A DNA stretch of 64,000 bases from Actinopolymorpha singaporensis. Lineage in GTDB: Bacteria > Actinomycetota > Actinomycetes > Propionibacteriales > Actinopolymorphaceae. The stretch's first letter is position 1. Each line of letters opens with the position of its first letter. A program made the translations under genes and the position numbers. The notes below the pieces were generated by a model that worked only from the letters and a program-made list of their open reading frames with translations, was not told the origin of the DNA and did not search any database. The stretch lies in the NCBI RefSeq assembly GCF_900104745.1, contig NZ_LT629732.1, positions 4,513,981 to 4,577,980 on the forward strand, in the 5' to 3' direction. Positions 24,567 through 32,941 of this stretch are shown in pieces.

Positions 24567-24986
24567 TCAGCGAACCTCCTGGATGCGGACCATGTTGCCC
24601 GCGGGGTCCCGGAAGGCGCAGTCGCGTACGCCGTACGGCTGGTCGGTCGGCTCCTGGACGACCTCCACGTCGCCCGACTGGATCTTCTCGAACGTGCCGT
24701 CGAGATCCTTGGTTGCCAGCAGGATCCAGCCGTAGGTGCCCTTGGCCATCATCTCCGAGACGGTGCGGCGCTCGTCCTCGGTGATGCCCGGGTCGGCGAA
24801 CGGCGGCGCCAGCAGGATCGAGGTCTCGGGCTGACCGGGCGGGCCGACGGTGATCCAGCGCATGGTGCCCTGTCCGACGTCCTGGCGGACCTCGAAGCCG
24901 AGCCGGTCGCGGTAGAAGGCCAGGGAGGCCTCCGGGTCCTCGTGCGGGAGGACGCTGGTGTGAATGGTGATGTCCATGTCAGTCAC
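24567..24986 (-). CDS. VOC family protein
   Basis: About 139 residues. A glyoxalase fold with MDITIHTSVLPHEDPEASLAFYRDRLGF at the start (shown in two parts here: THTSV-type first strand, then SLAFYRDRLGF) and CAFRDPAGNMVRIQE at the end. GTG 24986 has GGTGGAG 11 bases upstream; ATG 24977 is the alternative start. It lies between the AraC regulator and the second VOC gene, in one probable operon. Confidence 0.88.
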   Translation of the reverse strand: MTDMDITIHTSVLPHEDPEASLAFYRDRLGFEVRQDVGQGTMRWITVGPPGQPETSILLAPPFADPGITEDERRTVSEMMAKGTYGWILLATKDLDGTFEKIQSGDVEVVQEPTDQPYGVRDCAFRDPAGNMVRIQEVR

Positions 24987-24991
24987 GCTAA

Positions 24992-25429
24992 CTACGGCTC
25001 CACCAGCCGTGCTTCTTGATTCCTGATCGGTCTGGTCACCTGTTTTGCGACACACGCCGGCAGCTGCGCACTCCCCTGTGCCGCCGCGCGTTTGTAGACG
25101 CTGGGCGGCATACCGACAAGTTCTGCGAATCGGGTACTGAAGGTGCCCAGCGACGCGCAGCCGACCGCGAAGCACACCTCGGTGACGCTGAGATCACCGC
25201 GCCGCAGGAGTGCCATCGCCCGCTCGATGCGCCGGGTCATCAGATAGCCGTACGGCGACTCTCCGTAGGCCTGCCGGAACTGCCGGCTCAGGTGTCCGGC
25301 GGACATGTGCACGCCACGGGCGAGCGCCTCGACGTCCAGTGGCTGGGCGTACTCGCGGTCGATCCGGTCGCGGACGCGGCGGAGCAGGGCGAGGTCGCGC
25401 AGGCGCTGCTCGGACGGGGTGTTGCTCAC
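24992..25429 (-). CDS. AraC family transcriptional regulator
   Basis: A 145-residue protein that is essentially only the double helix-turn-helix DNA-binding domain: helix-turn-helix 1 in DVEALARGVHMSAGHLSRQF and 2 in VTEVCFAVGCASLGTFSTRF, with the conserved PSVYKR end. It lacks a ligand domain. It ends five bases before the first VOC gene, so it probably regulates its own operon. Start at GTG 25429; a longer start at 25471 is possible. Confidence 0.9.
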   Translation of the reverse strand: MSNTPSEQRLRDLALLRRVRDRIDREYAQPLDVEALARGVHMSAGHLSRQFRQAYGESPYGYLMTRRIERAMALLRRGDLSVTEVCFAVGCASLGTFSTRFAELVGMPPSVYKRAAAQGSAQLPACVAKQVTRPIRNQEARLVEP

Positions 25430-25538
25430 GTTCGAGATCCTGCCATGCCGGGCCGCGCCGGGCGGCTCCACGTCGGCGTCACCAGCCCGGTCGGGTGCCC
25501 GGTTCGCCAGGCTCGGGCCGCTTTGCCCGGCCGGGCTG

Positions 25539-26918
25539 TCAGGGGGCGAAGAGCCGGGACGGCCGCTTGGGGAACAACGCGTTCACCAACGGCCCGGCCT
25601 CACCGCCGGTGCCGACGTCTGGGTAGGCGGTACGGAGCTCGTCCAGCGACGCGTGCCCGAACAGCGACCGCAGGAACACCAGCGGCGGGAAGCCGGCCCG
25701 CGGAGTCCGGTCGTGCCGGCCTGCCGGGCCCTGGTCGCGTACGTCGCCGAGCCGGCCGTCGGTGAAGGTCAGTCGTACGGCGGTGCGGTAGAAGTCGAGC
25801 AGCAGGTCGCCGTCGTAGCCGGCCACTGACGATTCCGCCAGCCGGCGTTCGAGAACGGGGGCGATCCGGCGCAGCACAGCGGGCAGGTCCGGCACCCGGA
25901 CGTACCACGCGTACGGCGGCTGCTGCCGGGGTTCGTACTCGTGCGGGATCACCTGGTAGAACGGATGGTCGCGGCCGAGTTCGAAGACGAGTCTGGTGAT
26001 CGGCTCGTCGTCCGGTGTGAGCTTGTCCGCGGAGAGGTTCACCAGCGCCCGCACAAGTGAGGGCCGAATTCGGGCCAGGTTGGTGCCGGGGGTGAATTCC
26101 ATCAGGGCGACCCGGAAATGCGTGCCGCTCCCCTGCGCCACCACCAGCCCGCAGAACTCTCCCGTGCCGGACTCGACAATCCGTACGCGGACAAAGCCCA
26201 GCATGGCGTCGGGTTCGTTCTCCGCGTCGATGTTGTACGTCCAGAAGCGTTCATCCAGCCGGGAGACCACCAGACTCCCCCGCTGGCTCTGCTCGTAACA
26301 GGCGATCAGCGCGGGAACGTCTTCCCTGGTTGCCTTCCGCAGCCGGTACGGCTCGGCCTCGCCGTCCTTCGCCTTCGGCAGCAGCGAGACCGGGACGGTG
26401 ACGCTGCCGCCGAGATCGACGGCGTACTCGTAACCGAACTGCCGGTAGAAGTTGGGAATCCCGGTGATCGACTGGACGAGTTTGCCGTCGTGTTCGCACC
26501 GGTCGTGGATGGCGCCGAAAAGCGTTCGGACAAGTCCTCGCCGACGGTAATCCGGGTCCGCGGCGACGATTTCCGGTCGGCCCACCGGGAGCGAAACGCC
26601 GTCGTAGGTCCATTCCTCGTGCTGGTAACACGCACAGGCGACGAACCTCTTCCGGTCGGCGCGGGTGTCCTCGACCACGATGTAGTCGTGGGGCCCGAGC
26701 AGGGGATGGTCGCCGCGCATGTGGCGGCGCACCATGTTCATCAGGAACGCGTTGGGCGGGCCGTCGTCGTTGTCGCGGAACACCGCGCCGGCGAGGTCCG
26801 CGATCGCGTCTGTGTCCGCGGGTGTCGACCAGCGCAGCACCAGGCCGTCACCCAGGTCGCGGCGGAGGTCGCCGGTGGGGTCGCCGGTGGTGTCGTCGGT
26901 TCGTACGGTCGAAGTCAT
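25539..26918 (-). CDS. Eis-like GNAT acetyltransferase with SCP2-like tail
   Basis: A 459-residue protein built like Eis enzymes: an N-terminal GNAT domain (VVAxDPDYRRRGLVRTLF is the acetyl-CoA loop, about 140-155, followed by GIPNFYRQFGYEYAV), a second GNAT-like domain, and a C-terminal SCP2-like part. Eis proteins acetylate amines on multiple positions; the natural substrate here is unknown. ATG at 26918. A much longer frame running to 28781 is antisense to other genes and not real. Confidence 0.85.
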   Translation of the reverse strand: MTSTVRTDDTTGDPTGDLRRDLGDGLVLRWSTPADTDAIADLAGAVFRDNDDGPPNAFLMNMVRRHMRGDHPLLGPHDYIVVEDTRADRKRFVACACYQHEEWTYDGVSLPVGRPEIVAADPDYRRRGLVRTLFGAIHDRCEHDGKLVQSITGIPNFYRQFGYEYAVDLGGSVTVPVSLLPKAKDGEAEPYRLRKATREDVPALIACYEQSQRGSLVVSRLDERFWTYNIDAENEPDAMLGFVRVRIVESGTGEFCGLVVAQGSGTHFRVALMEFTPGTNLARIRPSLVRALVNLSADKLTPDDEPITRLVFELGRDHPFYQVIPHEYEPRQQPPYAWYVRVPDLPAVLRRIAPVLERRLAESSVAGYDGDLLLDFYRTAVRLTFTDGRLGDVRDQGPAGRHDRTPRAGFPPLVFLRSLFGHASLDELRTAYPDVGTGGEAGPLVNALFPKRPSRLFAP

Positions 26919-26994
26919 CGCCGCCGACACTAGGGCCGCGAGACGGTGCGGGCCACCCCTTATCCGCGCGGCCGTCGCGCGGAGATCCTTACCG

Positions 26995-27552
26995 TCAGAC
27001 GCCCACGTCGCGGGGCGGGTCCTCCCAGCGGCCGGCGAGGATTTCCGGGAACAGCTCGGGCAGCCGGCGGGGCGCGAACACGGCCGCGTCGGCGGGACCG
27101 GCCTCCAGGTCGCCCCGGCTCCACCACCGGTAGGCCTGGTGGCCGTCACGCGCCGACCACGGGTCTCCGATGGCGTGGATCGCCGGAGTGTTGGGCGCGC
27201 GGTAGACGAAGAACTGCTCGCGTTGGTCCAGCAGGTCCCCGTCGCTCCCAGTTCCCTCGCCGCGCTCGACGACGGCCGCACGCGGGTCCTCCGTGCCGCC
27301 GACAGGGACGACGTGCCGGCGGGTCCACACCGGACCCCGGATGCGGTCGGGGTCGACCTCGAGACCGGTCTCCTCCCGCAGTTCGCGGGCAGCCGCCTCC
27401 AGCGCCGACTCCCCCGCCTCGACGCCTCCCCCGGGACAGAACCAGAACCCGTCCCCTGGACCGGGTCCGGGGTGTGCGTGGAAGAGGAGGAGCCGGTCCA
27501 GCGGGTCGACGACCAGCAGGCGCACGGCAGAACGTATGCGGGATCCGGGCAC
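26995..27552 (-). CDS. Nudix hydrolase
   Basis: A 185-residue protein. The Nudix box is complete: GGGVEAGESALEAAARELREE followed by TGLE (GX5EX7REUXEEXGU). It hydrolyses nucleoside diphosphate derivatives; substrate unknown. The GTG at 27552 is used; a GTG at 27525 is possible. Upstream is the divergent thiolase gene. Confidence 0.9.
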   Translation of the reverse strand: MPGSRIRSAVRLLVVDPLDRLLLFHAHPGPGPGDGFWFCPGGGVEAGESALEAAARELREETGLEVDPDRIRGPVWTRRHVVPVGGTEDPRAAVVERGEGTGSDGDLLDQREQFFVYRAPNTPAIHAIGDPWSARDGHQAYRWWSRGDLEAGPADAAVFAPRRLPELFPEILAGRWEDPPRDVGV

Positions 27553-27731
27553 GTGCCGAACGATATAACCGAGATCAACTTCTTCCGAATTCCGTCCGCC
27601 GCCGGACGTGGCTCGACACCCGCGGTGCAGCCGTCGAGGATGGGCGGCACGCCGCGCCCGGTCGGGCCGGCCCGGGCCGGCGGCTGGAGTGTCGGCTGGG
27701 CGGCCGAGTAGGACGGGAAGGAGCAGGTGCG

Positions 27732-28913
27732 GTGACCAACCCGGTGTTCGTGCTCGACGCCGTGCGTACGCCGATCGGCCGGTACGCCGGAGGGCTGGCC
27801 GACGTACGCCCGGACGACCTCGCCGCCCACGTCGTCGGCGAACTCGTCCACCGCAACCCTGGACTGGACCCGGCACGCGTCGACGACGTGGTGTTCGGTG
27901 CCGCCAACGGCGCGGGCGAGGACAACCGCAACGTCGCCCGGATGGCTGTGCTGCTGGCGGGGCTGCCGAGTTCGGTGCCCGGCGTCACCGTCAACCGGCT
28001 GTGCGGCTCGGGGATGGAGGCGGTGATGGCGGCCAGCCGCACCATCGCCACCGGTGAGGCGTCCCTGTGCGTCGCGGGCGGGGTGGAGTCGATGAGCCGC
28101 GCGCCGTGGGTGATGCCCAAGCCCGAGCGGGGTTTCCCGCGTGAGTCGCAGACGCTGCACTCGACGACGCTGGGCTGGCGCATGGTCAACCCGGCGATGC
28201 CGCCCGAGTGGACCGTGTCGCTGGGTGAGGCCACCGAGGCGCTGGCGGGCGAGTACGGCATCTCGCGGGCGGCGCAGGACGCGTTCGCCGTAGGAAGTCA
28301 CCGGCGGGCCGCCGCCGCGTGGGCGGCCGGGGAGTTCGCCGAGGAGGTGGTGGCCGTGCCCGGCTGTGACCTGGACCGCGACGAGAGCGTCCGTCCGGAC
28401 ACCTCGGTGGAGGCCCTCGCCGCGCTGCGGCCGGCGTTCCGCCCGGACGGGTCGGTCACGGCGGGCAACTCCTCTCCCCTGAACGACGGGGCGGCGGCGC
28501 TCTTGCTCGGCGACCGGGACGCGGCCCGCTCGATCGGGGTGGAACCGCTGGCCCGGGTGGTGTCCCGGGGCGTCGCCGCGGTCGAGCCGCAGTTGTTCGG
28601 TATCGGCCCGGTGCGCGCCGCCGAACAGGCGCTGGCCCGGGCCGGACTCGGCTGGGCCGACCTGGACGTGGTGGAGCTGAACGAGGCGTTCGCCGCCCAG
28701 GTGCTGGCGTGCCTGGCGCATTGGCCCGATCTCGACCCCGAGATCGTCAACCCGCGCGGCGGTGCCGTCGCCCTCGGGCACCCGCTCGGGGCCTCGGGTG
28801 CGCGGATCGTCGCCTCGCTGGCCTGGCAGTTGCGCCGTCGCGGCGGCGGGCGCGGCCTCGCCGCCCTGTGCATCGGGGTCGGGCAGGGACTCGCGGTCGT
28901 CCTCGAGGCCTGA
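27732..28913 (+). CDS. acetyl-CoA acetyltransferase/beta-ketoadipyl-CoA thiolase-type
   Basis: A 393-residue thiolase. The acylated cysteine is C91 in NRLCGSGMEAV; the base pair of the second half is H350 in GHPLGASGAR and C380 in CIGVGQG. The VRTPIGRYAG start is like PcaF/ThlA. It cleaves or condenses acyl-CoA esters. GTG at 27732 has AAGGAG nine bases before it. No other beta-oxidation genes are adjacent, so the pathway is not fixed. Confidence 0.95.
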   Translation: MTNPVFVLDAVRTPIGRYAGGLADVRPDDLAAHVVGELVHRNPGLDPARVDDVVFGAANGAGEDNRNVARMAVLLAGLPSSVPGVTVNRLCGSGMEAVMAASRTIATGEASLCVAGGVESMSRAPWVMPKPERGFPRESQTLHSTTLGWRMVNPAMPPEWTVSLGEATEALAGEYGISRAAQDAFAVGSHRRAAAAWAAGEFAEEVVAVPGCDLDRDESVRPDTSVEALAALRPAFRPDGSVTAGNSSPLNDGAAALLLGDRDAARSIGVEPLARVVSRGVAAVEPQLFGIGPVRAAEQALARAGLGWADLDVVELNEAFAAQVLACLAHWPDLDPEIVNPRGGAVALGHPLGASGARIVASLAWQLRRRGGGRGLAALCIGVGQGLAVVLEA

Positions 28914-28932
28914 CTCTCGGCCCCTTCCGGAT

Positions 28933-28948
28933 TAGTCAGGGTTGACTA
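28933..28948. promoter_or_regulatory. PadR-type operator candidate
   Basis: TAGTCA, four bases, TGACTA: a perfect 6-bp-arm inverted repeat 30 bp before the PadR start, with a further TAGTC half-site at about 28962. It overlaps the likely promoter and suggests autoregulation by PadR. Confidence 0.55.
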
Positions 28949-28977
28949 TATCCAGCCGGTTAGTCGATCCTGACCAA

Positions 28978-29601
28978 GTGAAGAAACGCAAGGTCAACAA
29001 TCTGCTGGCGCTGGCCGTGTTGTCGTACCTCACCCAGCGGCCGATGCATCCGTACGAGCTGAGCAGGTCCCTGCGCGACAACGGCGACGACCGCAGCATC
29101 AAGTTCACCCACGCCTCGCTCTACATGGTGGTCGGTCAGCTCGCCAGGGCCGGGTTCGTCACCGAGCACGAGACCACCCGCGAGGGCGGGCGCCCCGAGC
29201 GGACGGTCTACGCCCTCACCGACGCCGGGCGGGAGGAGCTGCACGACTGGATGCGCGAGCTGGTCGGGGAACCGAGCCACGAGTACCCCCAGTTCGTCGC
29301 CGCACTCTCCCTGATCGCGGCCCTGCCGCCGCAGGAAGTGCTCGACCTGCTCGACCACCGTCTCGCCCGCCTTGCCGAACAACGGGCCGAGATTCGCGAG
29401 CTGGTCGACCGGGCGGTCGCGGGTGGCGTCCACCCGCTGTTCCTGGTCGAGGAGGAGTACCGCCTCGCGCTCCTGGACGCCGAGGCCGAGTTCGTACGGG
29501 ACTTCGTTCGGCGCATCACCGATCCCGAGGCCGGCTGGGGGCCCCTGTGGGCGACCTTCCACGACCGGACGGGCGATCTCGAGGAAAGGCAGAACTCATG
29601 A
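28978..29601 (+). CDS. PadR family transcriptional regulator
   Basis: A 207-residue regulator. The N-terminal winged helix is intact (KVNNLLALAVLSYLTQRPMH, HASLYMVVGQLARAGFV, GRPERTVYALTDAGREEL) and a C-terminal helical dimerisation region follows. GTG 28978 was chosen because the family begins at this residue; the TTG at 28942 would put the operator inside the gene. Its stop overlaps the ATG of the FAD monooxygenase (ATGA), so it likely controls that enzyme in response to its substrate. Confidence 0.92.
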   Translation: MKKRKVNNLLALAVLSYLTQRPMHPYELSRSLRDNGDDRSIKFTHASLYMVVGQLARAGFVTEHETTREGGRPERTVYALTDAGREELHDWMRELVGEPSHEYPQFVAALSLIAALPPQEVLDLLDHRLARLAEQRAEIRELVDRAVAGGVHPLFLVEEEYRLALLDAEAEFVRDFVRRITDPEAGWGPLWATFHDRTGDLEERQNS

Positions 29602-30821
29602 CACCTCCCCGTACCGCTCTGGTCATCGGCGCCGGCATTGCCGGTCCCGCGGTGGCCATGGCACTGCAGAAGGCGGGCATCGAACCCGTCGTGTACGAAG
29701 CGCACCCCTCCGGCGCCGACGACCTCGGTGTCTTCCTCACCCTCGGCTCCAACGGTGTGCACGCACTGCGGGTGCTCGACGCGGCCGAACCCGTGCTGGC
29801 GCTGGGCTTCCCCACGCCGGGCGTCACCCTGCGCAATCACCGGGGCAGGCGGCTGGGCAGCAGCCGCATCGGGGTGCCACTGGCAGACGGCACCACCAGC
29901 CAGACCCTCAGGCGGGCCGATCTCTACCGCGTGCTCCGCGAGATCGCCGTGGCCCGGGGTGTCCGATTCGAGTACGGCCGGCGGCTGGTCGCGGCGCACG
30001 ACACCGGTGACGCCGTGCACGCGGAGTTCGCCGACGGCAGTGAGACGTACGGCGACGTCCTCGTCGGCTGCGACGGCATCAACTCGACCGTGCGGACGAT
30101 CATCGACCCGGCGGCTCCGGCGCCCACCTACACCGGGCTGGTCGGCACCGGCGGCTACGCGCGCGGTGTCGCGGTGGACGTGGAGCCCGGAAGCTACGAG
30201 ATGGTGTTCGGCCGGCGGGCGTTCTTCGGCTACGCCCTGGAGCCGGGCGGTGAGGTGTGGTGGTTCGCCAACCTGCCCCGGCCGCACGAACCGGCACGGA
30301 GTGAGCTCGAGGCGACCACGGAGTCGCGGTGGCGGGAGGAACTCGAGTCGGCCTTCGCCGCAGACCGCGGTCCGCTGCTCCCGCTGGTCCGGGCCACGCC
30401 GCGGTTGCTGGGCACCGGCCCGATCCACTCGATGCCGCATCTGCCCCTCTGGCATCGGGGCCGGATGGTCGTGGTGGGCGACGCCTCGCACGCGCCCTCG
30501 CCGACGTCCGGCCAGGGTGCCTCGCTCGCCGTCGAGGACGCGGTGGTGCTGGCGAGGTGCCTGCGCGACCTGCCGGATCCGGTGGCGGCGCTGCGGGAGT
30601 TCGAGCAGGCCAGGCGGCCCCGGGTCGAGCGGATCATCGCGCAGGCGGCCCGCGTCAACAACGCCAAGGCGCCGGGACCGGTCGGCCGGGTCGTCCGGGA
30701 CGCGATGTTGCCGCTGGTCCTCCGGCTGACCGCGGACAGCAAGGCGCTACGCGAGTCCTACGGGTATCGCGTGGAGTGGGCGGCTCCGGCGACGACGGCG
30801 GGCTTTGGGGGTGGTGCCTGA
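29598..30821 (+). CDS. FAD-dependent monooxygenase
   Basis: A 407-residue flavoprotein of the PHBH-like group A family: dinucleotide motif GAGIAGPAVAMAL (about 10-22), the DG motif VGCDGINSTVR (about 150-160), and the second FAD motif GDASHAPSPTSGQGASLAVEDA (in two parts: GDASHAPSP then GQGAS). It hydroxylates a small, probably aromatic substrate; PadR coupling makes a phenolic inducer plausible. ATG overlaps the PadR stop; GAGGAAAGG is upstream. Confidence 0.92.
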   Translation: MTPPRTALVIGAGIAGPAVAMALQKAGIEPVVYEAHPSGADDLGVFLTLGSNGVHALRVLDAAEPVLALGFPTPGVTLRNHRGRRLGSSRIGVPLADGTTSQTLRRADLYRVLREIAVARGVRFEYGRRLVAAHDTGDAVHAEFADGSETYGDVLVGCDGINSTVRTIIDPAAPAPTYTGLVGTGGYARGVAVDVEPGSYEMVFGRRAFFGYALEPGGEVWWFANLPRPHEPARSELEATTESRWREELESAFAADRGPLLPLVRATPRLLGTGPIHSMPHLPLWHRGRMVVVGDASHAPSPTSGQGASLAVEDAVVLARCLRDLPDPVAALREFEQARRPRVERIIAQAARVNNAKAPGPVGRVVRDAMLPLVLRLTADSKALRESYGYRVEWAAPATTAGFGGGA

Positions 30822-30851
30822 GAAGGTGTCCCGGCGTCGAGGGGCGACAGC

Positions 30852-30882
30852 TTGCCCTCAACCATGGTTGGGGTTCTAGCGT
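30852..30882 (+). promoter_or_regulatory. MerR-type promoter upstream of the ABC exporter
   Basis: The perfect palindrome CAACCATGGTTG (30859-30870) lies between a -35-like TTGCCC (30852-30857) and a -10-like TAGCGT (30877-30882), a 19-bp spacer, the hallmark of MerR-activated promoters. The ABC exporter ATG is 84 bp further on. No MerR gene is found in the window. Confidence 0.5.
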
Positions 30883-30966
30883 CGCCCTCGTCGACCTCCG
30901 TACGACGTCGACGTCTGCCCCCGGCAGACGATGCGCGGGCCACCGAGGTGAAGGGACCAAGCGGGC

Positions 30967-32931
30967 ATGGACATGGAGACCACCGCGTGGATGTCGCTGT
31001 ACCACGCGATGAACGCCGAGGACGAACGCCGGCCGTTCTCCCGTGCGACCCTGCGGCGGATCGGCCGGTTCGCCGCGCCGCACCGTGCCCAGCTCACGAA
31101 GTTCCTGATGCTGAGTGTCGTGACCGCGGTCCTGACCGTGGCGACCCCGGTGCTGGCCGGGCGGGTCCTGGACGCGATCGTGGAACGCTCCTCCCTGCGG
31201 GTGGTTCTCACCCTGGCCGCGGTGATCGCGGTCATCGCCGTCGCCGAGGCAGGGCTCGGGATCCTCACCCGGCTGCTGTCCGCCCGCATCGGCGAGGGAC
31301 TGATCCTCGACCTGCGCACGGCCGTGTTCGACCACGTTCAGCGGATGCCGGTCGCGTTCTTCACCCGCACCCGGACCGGCGCGCTGGTGAGCCGGCTCAA
31401 CAACGACGTGCTCGGCGCGCAGCGTGCCTTCAGCGACACGCTGTCCGGGGTGGTGAGCAACCTCGTCACCCTGGTCCTCACCCTCGCGGTGATGGTCGGG
31501 CTGTCCTGGCAGGTGACCGTCCTCGCGCTGGTGCTGCTGCCGATCTTCGTGGTGCCGGCGCGGCGGATGGGCAACCGGCTGGCCCGGCTGGAGCGCGAGG
31601 CGGCCAACCACAACTCCGCGATGAGCACCCAGATGACCGAGCGCTTCTCCGCGCCCGGTGCCACACTGGTCAAGCTGTTCGGGCGGCCCGACAACGAGTC
31701 CGCCGAGTTCGCGGTGCGTGCCCGGCGGGTGCGCGACATCGGCGTGCGCAGCGCGATGGTGCAGTGGGTCTTCATCGCCGCGCTCACACTGGTCTCCGCG
31801 CTGGCCCTGGCGCTGGTCTACGGGCTCGGCGGCTACTACGCCCTCGCCGGCTCGCTCGATCCCGGCGACGTGGTGGCGCTGGCGCTGCTGCTCACCAGGC
31901 TGTACGCCCCGCTGACCGCGCTGGCCAGCGCCCGGGTGGAGGTGATGAGCGCGCTGGTCAGCTTCGAGCGGGTCTTCGAGGTGCTCGACCTGGCGCCGCT
32001 GATCGACCAGAAGCCGGACGCCGTACGCGTCCCGGACGGGCCGGTGTCGGTGGAGTTCGAGCATGTCCGGTTCGCCTACCCGGCCGCCGACAAGGTCTCC
32101 CTGGCATCGCTGGAGGAGGTCGCGAAGCTGGACGCGCGCGGCGGTGAGGAGGTGCTGCACGACGTGTCGTTCCGGGTCGAGCCGGGCGCCATGGTCGCGC
32201 TGGTGGGCTCCTCCGGTGCGGGAAAGTCCACCATCGCTTCGCTGATCCCCCGGCTGTACGACGTGGACGGGGGCGCGGTACGGCTGTCCGGCGTCGACGT
32301 ACGCGACCTGACCTTCGATTCGCTGCGGGAAACGATCGGAATGGTCACCCAGGACGGCCACCTGTTCCACGAGTCGCTGCGGGCCAACCTCCTGCTCGCC
32401 CGGCCGGAGGCCGGCGACGACGAGCTGTGGGAGGCGCTGCGCCGGGCTCGGCTGGACGACCTGGTGGCAAGCCTGCCCGAGGGCCTGGACACGGTGGTCG
32501 GCGAACGCGGCTACCGGCTGTCCGGGGGCGAACGCCAGCGGCTGACCATCGCCCGGCTGCTGCTCGCCCAGCCGCGGGTGGTGATCCTGGACGAGGCGAC
32601 CGCCCACCTCGACTCCACCTCCGAGGCCGCCGTACAGGCCGCGCTCGGTGAGGCGCTGGCCGACCGCACCGCCGTGGTCATCGCGCACCGGCTGTCCACG
32701 GTCCGGGCCGCGGACCTGATCCTGGTGCTCGAAGCCGGCCGGGTGGTCGAACGCGGCACCCACCACGAGCTGCTCGGCCGCGGCGGCCGCTACGCCGAGC
32801 TGCACCGTACACAGTTCGACGTCGAGGAGAGCGCCGCCGACGACGACCCCGCCGGCGGCCCCACCGGCGGCCCCGTGACCGTCTCGCCGGAGCCGTCCAC
32901 GGCGGCGAGCGTCGCGACCCCAGCCGGGTAG
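30967..32931 (+). CDS. ABC exporter, fused membrane and ATPase domains
   Basis: A 654-residue half transporter. The first 320 residues hold about six membrane helices (LTKFLMLSVVTAVLTVATPVL onwards). The ATPase part has Walker A GSSGAGKST, signature LSGGERQRL and Walker B VVILDEAT, with a conserved D-loop HLDS. A 25-residue insertion (DKVSLASLEEVAKLDARG) precedes Walker A. It probably works as a homodimer exporting a drug, lipid or peptide; the MerR-type promoter favours a stress or drug role. GAAGGGA is upstream of the ATG. Confidence 0.93.
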   Translation: MDMETTAWMSLYHAMNAEDERRPFSRATLRRIGRFAAPHRAQLTKFLMLSVVTAVLTVATPVLAGRVLDAIVERSSLRVVLTLAAVIAVIAVAEAGLGILTRLLSARIGEGLILDLRTAVFDHVQRMPVAFFTRTRTGALVSRLNNDVLGAQRAFSDTLSGVVSNLVTLVLTLAVMVGLSWQVTVLALVLLPIFVVPARRMGNRLARLEREAANHNSAMSTQMTERFSAPGATLVKLFGRPDNESAEFAVRARRVRDIGVRSAMVQWVFIAALTLVSALALALVYGLGGYYALAGSLDPGDVVALALLLTRLYAPLTALASARVEVMSALVSFERVFEVLDLAPLIDQKPDAVRVPDGPVSVEFEHVRFAYPAADKVSLASLEEVAKLDARGGEEVLHDVSFRVEPGAMVALVGSSGAGKSTIASLIPRLYDVDGGAVRLSGVDVRDLTFDSLRETIGMVTQDGHLFHESLRANLLLARPEAGDDELWEALRRARLDDLVASLPEGLDTVVGERGYRLSGGERQRLTIARLLLAQPRVVILDEATAHLDSTSEAAVQAALGEALADRTAVVIAHRLSTVRAADLILVLEAGRVVERGTHHELLGRGGRYAELHRTQFDVEESAADDDPAGGPTGGPVTVSPEPSTAASVATPAG

Positions 32932-32941
32932 TGTCGGCGCC

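Noticed and set aside
25539-28781. Very long minus-strand frame (1,080 codons)
   Set aside because: Only its last part (25539-26918) is the Eis-like gene. The rest is antisense to the thiolase and has no family features; high GC makes such frames common.
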